DNA of 9,970 bases, taken from the NCBI GenBank assembly GCA_937895985.1, contig CALBKL010000058.1, positions 1-9,970 on the forward strand. The letters are read 5' to 3'. The DNA is from an uncultured Solobacterium sp. (GTDB taxonomy: Bacteria > Bacillota_I > Bacilli_A > Erysipelotrichales > Erysipelotrichaceae). The notes beneath the pieces are model-generated. The model was given only the letters and a program-made list of their open reading frames with translations, was not told the origin of the DNA and ran no database searches. This document shows, in pieces, positions 1-7,028 of the stretch; position 1 is the stretch's first letter; each line of letters starts with the position of its first letter. Made by a program: the position numbers and the translations under genes.

Positions 1-663
1 ATTCTGGCGTCCAAAGAAGAAAAGATGGGTGTTGAAGAAATTAAAGAATGTGTTGATGAACTTGCGGATGGTAGAAAAATAGTTGTGATAGGAAAAGCCA
101 ACTCTGGTAAGAGCACCCTCATCAACAACTTGATGTCTACACAAGTTCTAACCGCATCTAGATATCCAGGTACTACATTAGAATTCAATGAATTAGAAAT
201 TGATGGACATACTTACATTGATACACCTGGTATTGAAATTGATCATAGTATGTTAATGGAAGTTAATGAGGCAGATTTAAAGACTATCATGCCAAGCAAG
301 AGTGTAAAACCACAGGTGTTCCAACTGCGTGGTGAGCAAAGCTTCTTTGTAGGAGGCTTAGCACGTCTAGATTTATCAGGTTGTGATCATGCAAGTTGCG
401 TATGGTATTTGAGTGATCGTCTCAACGTTCATCGTACCAATGGCAACTACGCAGATGAAAAATGGAATACACATGTTGGAACATTATTTGTGCCAACAGC
501 CATTGAAACAGAAATGAAGAAATATACAATTCATAAGGACATGCCAAAGGTAGACGTCGTGATTGATGGCTTAGGATGGGCATGTGTAAGTGGAGAGGTC
601 AGTACAATTACTGTACATGTACCAAAGAGTGTCAGTGTGACATTCAGAAAGGCAATGTTATGA
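1..663 (+). CDS. yqeH: Ribosome biogenesis GTPase YqeH, C-terminal part (5' end outside window)
   Basis: YqeH is a circularly permuted GTPase needed for assembly of the small ribosomal subunit. The frame is open from base 1, so the gene starts upstream; the ATG at 25 is internal. Visible in order are G1 (GKANSGKS, nt 91-114), G2 (YPGTT, 163-177) and G3 (DTPG, 220-231). They are followed by the family's conserved stretch with PQVFQLRGEQ, FFVGGLARLD and the LNVHRTN segment. In permuted GTPases G4 and G5 come before G1, so G4 and the N-terminal zinc finger must lie before the window, and the LASKEE at bases 4-21 may be the end of G5. The stop overlaps the next start as ATGA (660-663). In Bacillus subtilis aroE sits between yqeH and the yhbY homologue; here it is absent. 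The identification is firm; only the missing 5' part is uncertain. Confidence 0.95.
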   Translation: MLASKEEKMGVEEIKECVDELADGRKIVVIGKANSGKSTLINNLMSTQVLTASRYPGTTLEFNELEIDGHTYIDTPGIEIDHSMLMEVNEADLKTIMPSKSVKPQVFQLRGEQSFFVGGLARLDLSGCDHASCVWYLSDRLNVHRTNGNYADEKWNTHVGTLFVPTAIETEMKKYTIHKDMPKVDVVIDGLGWACVSGEVSTITVHVPKSVSVTFRKAML

Positions 664-950
664 GTTTAACAACAAAACAAAGAGCGTATCTAAGAGGACT
701 CGCACAGACAGAACGTGCAATTTTCCAGATTGGTAAAGACGGCTTAAGTGATAACCTAGTAGAAACTGTAAACAATGGTTTTCGTACAAGAGAACTCATT
801 AAAATCTCAGTGCTTAAGACAGTTACTACAGACCTTAAGGAACTAGCATTCGATTTAAGCATGCATACAAAGTCTGAACTTGTACAAGTGATTGGAAGAC
901 AGATTGTTCTCTATAAGAAGGCAAAGGAACCAAAGATCGTTTTACCATGA
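660..950 (+). CDS. yhbY: YhbY-family CRM-domain RNA-binding protein
   Basis: This 96-residue protein is a single CRM domain, a small RNA-binding fold associated with pre-50S ribosomal particles. It begins MSLTTKQRAYLRG and carries the CRM GxxG loop as IGKDGLS (G25-G28). It ends with the typical IGRQIVLYKK strand, and its length matches the family. The ATG at 660 overlaps the yqeH stop by 4 nt and is preceded by AAAGG at 648-652. The frame is open further upstream, to an ATG at 576, but that extension would run antiparallel to nothing known and overlap yqeH by 88 bases, so I reject it. The gene's own stop overlaps the next start as ATGA (947-950), so translation of the three genes is probably coupled. 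In B. subtilis the homologue is called yqeI. Confidence 0.95.
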   Translation: MSLTTKQRAYLRGLAQTERAIFQIGKDGLSDNLVETVNNGFRTRELIKISVLKTVTTDLKELAFDLSMHTKSELVQVIGRQIVLYKKAKEPKIVLP

Positions 951-1747
951 TCGTATATACAGCACCCTTTGATCCAATTACAGATGATGAACTACAACAG
1001 TTAAAAAATTATCACAAAGAGACTGGCAAGCAGATTGCGCTTGCGGTTGTGGGTGATGGTATCCTAAACTATGACAAGCGTAAAAAGTTATGTATGCGTG
1101 CATGTAGTCCATATCGCTATCTACATGTTGTAGAAATCCAACGGGATGACACATGTATCGCACTGCAATCAGAAACAGAAACTGAAGTGCGAAAAGGATA
1201 CTTTTTCTTAAGCGCAAAAGGTATTCGTAAGATACTTTTGGAGAATGGTTACTACTTTGAAGAAGTAACGAAAGCGCAATGTAACCCTAAGCGTGCAGCA
1301 CATTCTGTTCGTGTTGCGCATACTGCGTTTAAACTTGCAAAAATTCATCATTTGGATGAACAACTCGCATATCAAATGGGTTTATTACACGATGTCACAA
1401 AGAAAATGAGTGATGAAGAAGGAAATCAACTTCTATCACACTTTCGACCAGAAGTATTAAAACTCGATCCGGCAATCTGGCATAGCTATACTGCAGTCAT
1501 CTGGTTAAAGCAGAATCTCTGTTGTTATAATAAGAAAATCTTACAAGCAATCCAACACCATACTCTTGGGGATGGAAACAGTGCATATGATCATATCTTA
1601 TACATCGCAGATAAGATTGAACCGGGTCGTCAGTATGATGTGACCATGCATACAAAGATTGCAGAGAGAAATCTTAAGCAAGGAGCGGAGTATGTCCTTG
1701 TGGATGCGAAAAAATATATACTTGAAAAGGAGGGAAAACATGTCTGA
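947..1747 (+). CDS. yqeK: Fusion of a degenerate NadD-like domain and a YqeK HD-domain hydrolase
   Basis: The C-terminal half (about residues 115-266) is YqeK, an HD-domain phosphohydrolase family that cleaves diadenosine tetraphosphate symmetrically to ADP. Metal-binding residues are visible: H119 in HSVRV, H148-D149 in GLLHDVTK, H179, H204-H205 in IQHHTLGD and D222 in YIADKIEPGR. Residues 1-110 resemble a shrunken NadD (nicotinate-mononucleotide adenylyltransferase). APFDPI corresponds to the usual GxFDPxHxGH, but the HxGH that binds the nucleotide phosphates is replaced by ITDDEL. DKRKKLCMRACSP and VVEIQRDD follow the family pattern, and FFLSAKGIRKIL resembles the C-terminal ISSTxIR. The middle of NadD, about 60-80 residues, seems to be missing. 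In Bacillus nadD and yqeK are adjacent separate genes. NadD activity is therefore unlikely; YqeK activity is likely. The start overlaps the yhbY stop, and the end overlaps rsfS by 8 nt. Confidence 0.85.
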   Translation: MIVYTAPFDPITDDELQQLKNYHKETGKQIALAVVGDGILNYDKRKKLCMRACSPYRYLHVVEIQRDDTCIALQSETETEVRKGYFFLSAKGIRKILLENGYYFEEVTKAQCNPKRAAHSVRVAHTAFKLAKIHHLDEQLAYQMGLLHDVTKKMSDEEGNQLLSHFRPEVLKLDPAIWHSYTAVIWLKQNLCCYNKKILQAIQHHTLGDGNSAYDHILYIADKIEPGRQYDVTMHTKIAERNLKQGAEYVLVDAKKYILEKEGKHV

Positions 1748-2072
1748 ATTACTGAATTTAGTACGTCATACATTAGATGAAAAATTGGCAGAGAATATCG
1801 TGACAATCGATATCCGCAATGTCAATGCATATACAGACTACTATGTCATCTGTACTGCAAAAAATCCTAGACACGCAAATTCTCTTGTGGAATTTGTTGA
1901 AAAAGAAGTAACGAAGAATGGCTTTGATGTGCGTCTTCGTGAAGGTGAAAGGGAATCAACTTGGGTACTCATTGATATGAATGAAGTGGTTGTACATATC
2001 TTTACAGAAGATGCTAGAAGTACATATCGCTTAGAAGCTTTATGGGCTGATCAGCCACAAGAAACAATGTAA
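1740..2072 (+). CDS. rsfS: Ribosomal silencing factor RsfS
   Basis: RsfS binds ribosomal protein uL14 on the large subunit and blocks subunit joining, which damps translation in nutrient-poor conditions. The 110-residue product shows the family's fold and signature: IVTIDIRNVNAYTDYYVIC near residues 20-38, then GFDVRLREGERESTWVLIDMNEVVVHIF and a terminal YRLEALW. The ATG at 1740 has a near-perfect AGGAGGG at 1728-1734, five bases upstream, which decides this start over an in-frame ATG at 1659 lying deep inside yqeK. It overlaps the yqeK stop by 8 nt. In B. subtilis the homologue is yqeL, also directly after yqeK, so the order is conserved. It is the last gene of the cluster, since a terminator follows. 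Confidence 0.96.
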   Translation: MSELLNLVRHTLDEKLAENIVTIDIRNVNAYTDYYVICTAKNPRHANSLVEFVEKEVTKNGFDVRLREGERESTWVLIDMNEVVVHIFTEDARSTYRLEALWADQPQETM

Positions 2073-2079
2073 CAAATAT

Positions 2080-2106
2080 GAAGATGTTTTTGCGACATCT
2101 TCTTTT
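2080..2106 (+). terminator. Intrinsic terminator after rsfS
   Basis: An 8-bp stem, GAAGATGT (2080-2087) with ACATCTTC (2095-2102), closes a 7-nt loop and runs into TTTT. It begins 8 nt after the rsfS stop and separates the yqeH-rsfS cluster from the nucleotidase gene. The T-run is short, so some readthrough is likely. I found no convincing promoter between it and the next gene. Confidence 0.75.
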
Positions 2107-2132
2107 CAAACGAAGGGTGGTAAGTTAACAGT

Positions 2133-2825
2133 ATGATTCAAACAATTTTATGGGATATCGATGGTACAATATTAAACTTCCATAGAAGCGCAGAAAATTC
2201 GTTGAAAAATACATTCAAGAAGTTTGGATATGGTGAAATCACAGATGAACTTCTACACATGTACGAAGGAATTAATGATGTCTATTGGTGTAAACTTGAA
2301 AAGGGAGAAATCACAAAAGAAAAACTACTCGTAGAACGTTTTGTGGAGTTCTTTACTAAAATTGGTGTGGAAACCACTCGTGTTGTAGAGTTTAATAAAG
2401 CTTACTTAAATGGATTACTAGATACAGTTGTCTTTATGCCTGAGGCATATGAAACTGTAAAGAAACTACACCCAGAATATAAACAATACATCGTAACCAA
2501 CGGTGTAAAAGAGTTGCAGCGTAAGAAGATTGCCAAAGCACATATTGAAGAGTTCTTTGATGGTATCTTTATCTCAGATGAAATCGGATATGAAAAACCG
2601 CATATTGAATTCTTCAATTATGTCTTTGATAGAATTCCAACAAAAAATCCTGATGAAGTCATTATCATCGGTGATTCTTTGACAAGTGATATTGCTGGAG
2701 GTATACGTGCAGGGATTCATACCTGTTGGTATCATCCAAGTAATGAAGAAAATCATAGCGATGTCAAACCAGAGTTTACGATTACATCGCATCTTGCATT
2801 CCAAGAATTATTAAAACAGTTATAA
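2133..2825 (+). CDS. HAD-superfamily hydrolase, YjjG/YfnB-like pyrimidine nucleotidase
   Basis: This 230-residue cytosolic phosphatase belongs to HAD subfamily IA. Motif I is DIDGT with nucleophile D8 and acid/base D10. Motif II is VTNG (T122). The motif III lysine is K155 in GYEKPHIEFF, and motif IV is GDSLTSD (D181, D186). The helical cap lies at about residues 15-95. The start (LWDIDGTILNF), the NGVKELQRKKI stretch and the EKPHIEFFNYVF segment recall the noncanonical pyrimidine nucleotidase YjjG/YfnB, which removes phosphate from dUMP, dTMP and damaged pyrimidine nucleotides. That substrate is inferred by resemblance, because HAD enzymes vary widely. The ATG has AAGGGTGG at 2113-2120, a rather long 12 nt away. 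The stop lies 12 nt before dnaD, and the dnaD ribosome site begins inside this stop codon, so the genes are probably cotranscribed. Confidence 0.85.
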   Translation: MIQTILWDIDGTILNFHRSAENSLKNTFKKFGYGEITDELLHMYEGINDVYWCKLEKGEITKEKLLVERFVEFFTKIGVETTRVVEFNKAYLNGLLDTVVFMPEAYETVKKLHPEYKQYIVTNGVKELQRKKIAKAHIEEFFDGIFISDEIGYEKPHIEFFNYVFDRIPTKNPDEVIIIGDSLTSDIAGGIRAGIHTCWYHPSNEENHSDVKPEFTITSHLAFQELLKQL

Positions 2826-2837
2826 GGGAGTAAACAT

Positions 2838-3374
2838 ATGAAGTGGTATGAACAAAAATATGTAAATCATCGAGATTGGATACTTGATCAAATGGGCTTG
2901 CTTGGTATGGATAGTATAGAGCTTGTCGTTGTTTTACTCATTGATTTTATGAATCAAAATCATATTGAAATCACGATGGATGCTCTTAAAGAAAAGACGG
3001 GAATACAAGAAGAGGAATTGAACCGTGTGATATCCGCACTTTGTGCGAAGAAGTATTTAGATATTAAAGCTTCCGCAAGAGCGGTTGTCTTTGACTTGTC
3101 AGGACTCTTTGAAACGGATGTCGCAAGAGTTGAAAATATCCTAGATCGTTCACTAATTGATACTTTTGAGACTGAATTTGGTAGAACATTAAGCCAAAAT
3201 GAAATGCAGAAAATCAGTGATTGGAATAAGGTAACAGATAAACGTTTGATTATTGCGGCACTACGTGAAGCAAGTGCTTACCAACATTTAAACCTAGGCT
3301 ATATCGAAAAGATTTTATCTGATTGGAAACAGAAAAAAATTACTGCAGATTCTGTAGGATCGGAGAAGAAATAA
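2838..3374 (+). CDS. dnaD: DnaD-family replication initiation protein
   Basis: DnaD acts with DnaA, DnaB and DnaI to open origins and load the replicative helicase in Bacillota. The N-terminal region (about 1-90) looks like the winged-helix DDBH1 domain: SIELVVVLLIDFM, a helix-turn-helix around DALKEKTGIQEEELNRVISAL, then a wing ending in VFDLSGLFE. The C-terminal DDBH2 domain (about 105-168) keeps the YxxxIxxxW DNA-contact motif as Y155, I159 and W163 in YIEKILSDW. At 178 residues it is about 50 shorter than B. subtilis DnaD, the loss falling mainly in the linker and tail. AAGGGAG at 2824-2830 lies 7 nt before the ATG. The stop and the nth start share one base (TAATG, 3372-3376). The dnaD-nth neighbourhood is also seen in Bacillus and supports the call. 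Confidence 0.9.
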   Translation: MKWYEQKYVNHRDWILDQMGLLGMDSIELVVVLLIDFMNQNHIEITMDALKEKTGIQEEELNRVISALCAKKYLDIKASARAVVFDLSGLFETDVARVENILDRSLIDTFETEFGRTLSQNEMQKISDWNKVTDKRLIIAALREASAYQHLNLGYIEKILSDWKQKKITADSVGSEKK

Positions 3375-4027
3375 TGGAACGTTTATCAGTACCATTTATT
3401 TTGGAATATCTACAGAAATTACATCCAAATGCACATTGTGAATTGACACATCGTAATCCCTATGAATTATCTGTTGCGGTAATTCTTTCTGCACAGACAA
3501 CAGACGTATCCGTCAATCGAGTAACGCCTGCATTGTTTAAGGCATATCCATCCCCATATGAATTGGCCAAGGCACCAACGAAAGATGTTGAGAAATATAT
3601 CGCATCTCTTGGGTTATATCGTAATAAGGCAAAACAAATTGTTGGTTTTGCCAAAGGTGTTGTAGAACAGTTCCATGGAGAAGTGCCACATACAATGGAA
3701 GAGTTAACAACTCTACCTGGTATTGGTAGAAAGTGTGCAAATGTCATTATGGCTGAATGTTTTAACATTCCAAGCATAGCTGTAGATACACATGTTGCAC
3801 GAATCTCTAGAAGACTTGGACTATGTTATCAAAAGGATGATGTGGAAAAGATAGAGCGTAAGTTAATGCGTAAGATTCCACGTGATCGTTGGATTAAAAC
3901 CCATCATCAGATGATATTCTTTGGTCGCTATCTCTGTCATGCACGTAATCCAGAGTGTTACCGTTGTCCATTCGTGAATGGATGTCATGAAAAACAGAAG
4001 AATTTAACACCACCTAAAACAAAATAA
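3374..4027 (+). CDS. nth: Endonuclease III (DNA glycosylase/AP lyase)
   Basis: Endonuclease III removes oxidised pyrimidines and cleaves at abasic sites in base excision repair. The 217-residue product has the expected length. The helix-hairpin-helix is LPGIGRKCANV with catalytic lysine K120, and the catalytic aspartate is D138 in AVDTHVARIS, the same numbers as in the E. coli enzyme. The 4Fe-4S cluster cysteines C188, C195, C198 and C204 have the exact C-x6-C-x2-C-x5-C spacing. LSAQTTDVSVN near residue 38 is another family signature. The ATG at 3374 overlaps the dnaD stop by one base and is preceded by GGAG at 3362-3365. An in-frame ATG at 3323 would overlap dnaD and add residues without family resemblance, so I reject it. 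Nothing is missing, and the enzyme should be active. Confidence 0.97.
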   Translation: MERLSVPFILEYLQKLHPNAHCELTHRNPYELSVAVILSAQTTDVSVNRVTPALFKAYPSPYELAKAPTKDVEKYIASLGLYRNKAKQIVGFAKGVVEQFHGEVPHTMEELTTLPGIGRKCANVIMAECFNIPSIAVDTHVARISRRLGLCYQKDDVEKIERKLMRKIPRDRWIKTHHQMIFFGRYLCHARNPECYRCPFVNGCHEKQKNLTPPKTK

Positions 4028-4060
4028 CCTTTCATCTCTATTTTAAAAGGGGGAGAACTA

Positions 4061-4963
4061 ATGAGACCATATGTTATATCAGCTTGTTCGCCAGCTGATT
4101 TAAATAAACACTATTTTGAAGAACGAAATATTCCATATTTATGTTTTGAATATGAACTGGCTGATACAACCTATACAGATGACTTATTTGAATCTGTATC
4201 TGCTAGTGACTTCTATCAAGCAATGGTAGATGGCGCAATGACACGTACTTCGCAGATGAACCAAGTTGGTTATGAGGAATTTTTTGAGAGTATTTTAAAA
4301 GAAGGAAATGATTTATTGCACTTTACATTATCTTCTGGAATCTCTGGTACTTATAACTCTGCACGCATGGCGGCAGAAGCAATGCGCGAAAAATATCCAG
4401 AACGTAAAATCTATGTTGTGGATTCTAAGAATGCTTCTTCAGGTTTTGGATTACTTGTAGAAAAGGCTAGGGAACTTCAGGAATCTGGCATGGATATTGA
4501 TACACTTCATGAGTGGATTGAAGCACATAAATTAGAATGTCATGCATGGTTTTTCTCAGGTGATTTAACTTTCTTTATCCGTGGTGGAAGAATCTCAAAG
4601 ACTGCAGGAACCATTGGTAATATGTTGCGAATTTGTCCTTTAATGCAGGTAGATTCAGAAGGGAAACTTGTTGTACGTCAGAAAGTTCATGGTAAGAAAA
4701 AAGTAATACGTGCCATCGTAGAAAAGATGGAAGAATACGCCGAGAACGGTCATGATTATCATTGGAAAGTCTTTATCTCTCACAGTAATTGTTTAGAAGA
4801 TGCGAATGCGGTAAAAGAGTTAGTCGAAGAGAAGTTTCCAAATACAAAAGGAAAGATTACTATCTTCAATATTGGACCAATTATTGGCGCGCATACAGGG
4901 CCTGGAACAGTCACATTATTCTTCTGGGGTAAAGATCGTTCTGTAATTGAGAAAGTTGCATAA
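4061..4963 (+). CDS. DegV-family fatty-acid-binding protein
   Basis: DegV proteins bind a fatty acid between two domains. In Gram-positives some (FakB) present it to the kinase FakA for incorporation into phospholipid. The 300-residue product has TRTSQMNQ (the TSQ loop, residues 63-65), LSSGISGTYNSA (90-101), the FIRGGRIS stretch (172-179) and the terminal IGAHTGPGT (275-283) that lines the lipid headgroup site. The N-terminal strand reads VISACSPADL instead of the usual aspartate-bearing ITDSxxDLP, a mild departure. No fakA-like DAK gene is in the window, so whether it feeds a kinase is unknown; Bacillota often carry several degV genes with different lipid preferences. A strong AAAAGGGGGAG at 4045-4054 precedes the ATG. 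The gap after nth is 33 nt with no clear promoter, so readthrough from nth is plausible. Confidence 0.93.
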   Translation: MRPYVISACSPADLNKHYFEERNIPYLCFEYELADTTYTDDLFESVSASDFYQAMVDGAMTRTSQMNQVGYEEFFESILKEGNDLLHFTLSSGISGTYNSARMAAEAMREKYPERKIYVVDSKNASSGFGLLVEKARELQESGMDIDTLHEWIEAHKLECHAWFFSGDLTFFIRGGRISKTAGTIGNMLRICPLMQVDSEGKLVVRQKVHGKKKVIRAIVEKMEEYAENGHDYHWKVFISHSNCLEDANAVKELVEEKFPNTKGKITIFNIGPIIGAHTGPGTVTLFFWGKDRSVIEKVA

Positions 4964-4975
4964 TACATATTTTTG

Positions 4976-5000
4976 ATGATAGGGAAACCTATCATTTTTT
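4976..5000 (+). terminator. Intrinsic terminator after the DegV gene
   Basis: A perfect 8-bp stem, ATGATAGG (4976-4983) with CCTATCAT (4988-4995), is capped by a GAAA tetraloop of the stable GNRA class and followed by TTTTT. It lies 12 nt after the stop and isolates the downstream flavin reductase as a separate unit. Confidence 0.9.
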
Positions 5001-5037
5001 GAATTCAAACTGGTGAAAATGGGACTTGTAAGGGTGG

Positions 5038-5066
5038 TTGTAACTGAAGCATTGAAATGTTAAAAT
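5038..5066 (+). promoter_or_regulatory. Predicted sigma-A promoter for the secreted flavin reductase
   Basis: A -35 box TTGTAA (5038-5043, four of six consensus bases) is followed by a 17-nt spacer and a -10 box TAAAAT (5061-5066, five of six). TG at 5058-5059 places an extended -10 (TGnTAAAAT) in the right position. Transcription would begin near 5073, giving a leader of only about 34 nt, too short for a riboswitch. Call by inspection, not measured. Confidence 0.6.
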
Positions 5067-5074
5067 GGTATGGC

Positions 5075-5094
5075 TTATGAGGTATAACTCATAA
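5075..5094 (+). promoter_or_regulatory. Palindrome at the predicted transcript start (operator or 5' hairpin)
   Basis: TTATGAG (5075-5081) and CTCATAA (5088-5094) form a perfect 7-bp inverted repeat around a 6-nt centre. It falls just downstream of the predicted start site and ends one base before the ribosome-binding AGGGAGGG (5096-5103). It could be an operator bound as DNA, or a 5' RNA hairpin that stabilises the message or limits access to the ribosome site. There is no T-run, so it is not a terminator. Confidence 0.45.
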
Positions 5095-5106
5095 CAGGGA
5101 GGGAAA

Positions 5107-6981
5107 ATGAAAAAGTTAACAGCATTATTAGCTAGTGCAACAATGGCTTTGTCACTTGTAGGATGCTCAGCAGGAAAAACATATACTGGTGAAGCATACG
5201 GACATGACAAGGAAAACCCAGTTAAAGTTACTTTAACAATCAAAGACAAGACAATCACGAAGGTAGAAGTTGATGCGTCTCATGAAACAAATGGTATTGG
5301 TTCAAAGGCAGCAGAAACAATGCCAGGTGCAATCGTCGCAGCTAACTCATTAGAAATTGACGGTGTATCAGGTGCTACACAGACATCTAAGGCTATCATC
5401 GAAGCAGCTACAGCAGCTTTGAAACAAGCAGGACTTGAACCATCAGATTTAGTAAGCAAGAATACAAGCACAACGAAGGCAAAGGATATTGAAGAAACAG
5501 TAGACGTTGTTGTAGTTGGTGCAGGTGGAGCTGGTATGACAGCTGCTATTACCGCGACAGATGCAGGTAAGAAAGTTATCGTAGTAGAAAGCCAACCAAT
5601 CGCAGGTGGTAACTCTGTACGCTCAACAGGTGGTATGAATGCGGCTAAGACACCATACCAAGATAAGAATGAATTTAAAGAAGCTGCAGGTGTTGAAAAG
5701 ACATTAGCGACTGCAGCAGAGAAGTTCGCAGATAACGCAACAATTACAGCTTTAGCAGCGACTGTTAAGTCACAATGGGATGCATACCAAGCAAACCCAC
5801 AGGGCTATTTCGATTCTGTTGAATTAATGGAATTAGATACAATGATTGGTGGTAAGGGTAAGAATAACCCAGAACTCGTTAAGGCTCTTGCAGAAAATTC
5901 TGCAGCTGCTATTGAATGGTTAGCATCTATCGGCGCAGACGTTAAAAATGTAGGTGCATTTGGTGGTGCTTCTGTTAAGAGAATCCACCGTCCAGTAAAC
6001 GCTGATGGCAAGGTAACTGCTGTTGGTGCATACATTGTTCCTATTTTAGAAAAGAACCTACAAGATCGTAATGTACAGTTCCTATTTGATACAACAGCGA
6101 ACGAAATTATCATGAAGGATGGTAAGGCAGTTGGTATTAAGGGTACAGGTAAGGATGGTCATAAGGTCACAATTAATGCAAAGTCAGTTGTTATCGCAAC
6201 TGGTGGATTCGGTGCTAACGCTGAAATGGTTGAAAAGTACAAGCCTGAATTAAAGGGCTTTGCGACAACAAATGCAGAAGGTGCACAGGGTCAGGGTATT
6301 GATATGGCTACAGCAGTAGGTGCAGCTACAGTGGATATGGATCAGATTCAGATTCACCCAACAGTTCATATTGAAGAAGATGGCAATGCACACCTAATCA
6401 CTGAAGGTCTTCGTGGAGATGGTGCTATCTTAGTTAACGCTGAAGGTAAGAGATTCTATGATGAAGTTTCTACACGTGATAAGGTATCTGCAGCTATTAT
6501 CGCTCAACCAGAAAAGAGCGCATGGTTAGTTGTTGACCAGTCAATGGTTGATAAGTCTGCTGTTATCGCTGGCTATATCAAGTCTGGTTACACAGTAACA
6601 GGTGCTACATATGAAGAACTCGCAAAGGCTATGGGTGTTGATGAAGCTACATTTACAAGCACAATGAATACTTGGAACCAAGCAGTAGAAGCTAAGAGTG
6701 ACGCAGAATTTGGTCGTACAAGTTTCGCAAATCCATTGACGACAGCTCCATACTATGCAATTAAGATTACACCAGCGGTTCACCATACAATGGGTGGTAT
6801 CGTAATCAATCCTAAGGCAGAAGTATTAAACGAAAAGGGAGAAGCTATCTCTGGATTATACGCTGCTGGTGAAGTAACTGGTGGTGTTCACGGTGCTAAC
6901 CGCTTAGGTGGTAATGCAGTAGCTGACTTTGTAGTATTCGGTAGAATTTCTGGACAAAGTGCAGCAGACAACGCTAAATAA
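5107..6981 (+). CDS. Secreted lipoprotein flavin reductase, fumarate-reductase type (FMN-binding and FAD domains)
   Basis: This 624-residue protein begins with a lipoprotein signal peptide: MKKLTALL, a hydrophobic core, then lipobox LVGC with C20 to be acylated, so it sits on the outer face of the membrane. Residues about 23-107 are an FMN-binding domain with DGVSGAT (85-91); T91 is the expected site of covalent FMN attachment by ApbE. From about 130 an FAD_binding_2 domain follows (VVVVGAGGAGMTAA, residues 134-147). Residues matching the Shewanella fumarate reductase active site are present: H417 in QIHPT, T432-E433 and R436 in TEGLRG, R457 in STRDK (the proton donor), H559/H560 in HHTMGG and R599 in GANRLGGNA. 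There is no haem domain. Fumarate is the first candidate acceptor, but urocanate, acrylate-type and cinnamate-type reductases share this frame. The electron donor is not encoded here. The strong ribosome site, own promoter and terminator suggest high expression. Confidence 0.92.
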   Translation: MKKLTALLASATMALSLVGCSAGKTYTGEAYGHDKENPVKVTLTIKDKTITKVEVDASHETNGIGSKAAETMPGAIVAANSLEIDGVSGATQTSKAIIEAATAALKQAGLEPSDLVSKNTSTTKAKDIEETVDVVVVGAGGAGMTAAITATDAGKKVIVVESQPIAGGNSVRSTGGMNAAKTPYQDKNEFKEAAGVEKTLATAAEKFADNATITALAATVKSQWDAYQANPQGYFDSVELMELDTMIGGKGKNNPELVKALAENSAAAIEWLASIGADVKNVGAFGGASVKRIHRPVNADGKVTAVGAYIVPILEKNLQDRNVQFLFDTTANEIIMKDGKAVGIKGTGKDGHKVTINAKSVVIATGGFGANAEMVEKYKPELKGFATTNAEGAQGQGIDMATAVGAATVDMDQIQIHPTVHIEEDGNAHLITEGLRGDGAILVNAEGKRFYDEVSTRDKVSAAIIAQPEKSAWLVVDQSMVDKSAVIAGYIKSGYTVTGATYEELAKAMGVDEATFTSTMNTWNQAVEAKSDAEFGRTSFANPLTTAPYYAIKITPAVHHTMGGIVINPKAEVLNEKGEAISGLYAAGEVTGGVHGANRLGGNAVADFVVFGRISGQSAADNAK

Positions 6982-6993
6982 TCACATTTACAT

Positions 6994-7020
6994 AAGGGAT
7001 ACCGATGAGGTATCCTTTTT
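6994..7020 (+). terminator. Intrinsic terminator after the flavin reductase gene
   Basis: GGATACC (6997-7003) pairs with GGTATCC (7009-7015) around a 5-nt GATGA loop. The stem can be extended outward by a G-T and two A-T pairs, and it ends in TTTTT (7016-7020). It lies 12 nt after the stop and ends 18 nt before the next start, so the next gene probably depends on readthrough or a weak promoter that I could not define. Confidence 0.88.
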
Positions 7021-7028
7021 GTATACAT

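Noticed and set aside
576..659. Longer N-terminus for yhbY starting at ATG 576
   Set aside because: It would overlap yqeH by 88 bases and add cysteine-rich residues unlike the family; the ATG at 660 has a ribosome site and an ATGA junction.
3323..3373. Longer N-terminus for nth starting at ATG 3323
   Set aside because: It lies within dnaD, and the 17 extra residues do not resemble endonuclease III; the start at 3374 gives family length and the catalytic numbering of E. coli.
5001..5106. Possible riboswitch in the 106-nt gap before the flavin reductase
   Set aside because: The predicted start near 5073 leaves a leader of about 34 nt, and no aptamer-like set of stems or expression platform is visible.
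4992..5258. Minus-strand open frame of 88 codons across the reductase promoter
   Set aside because: It is antisense to the signal peptide region and the terminator, has no ribosome site, and the composition looks like a shadow of the plus-strand gene.
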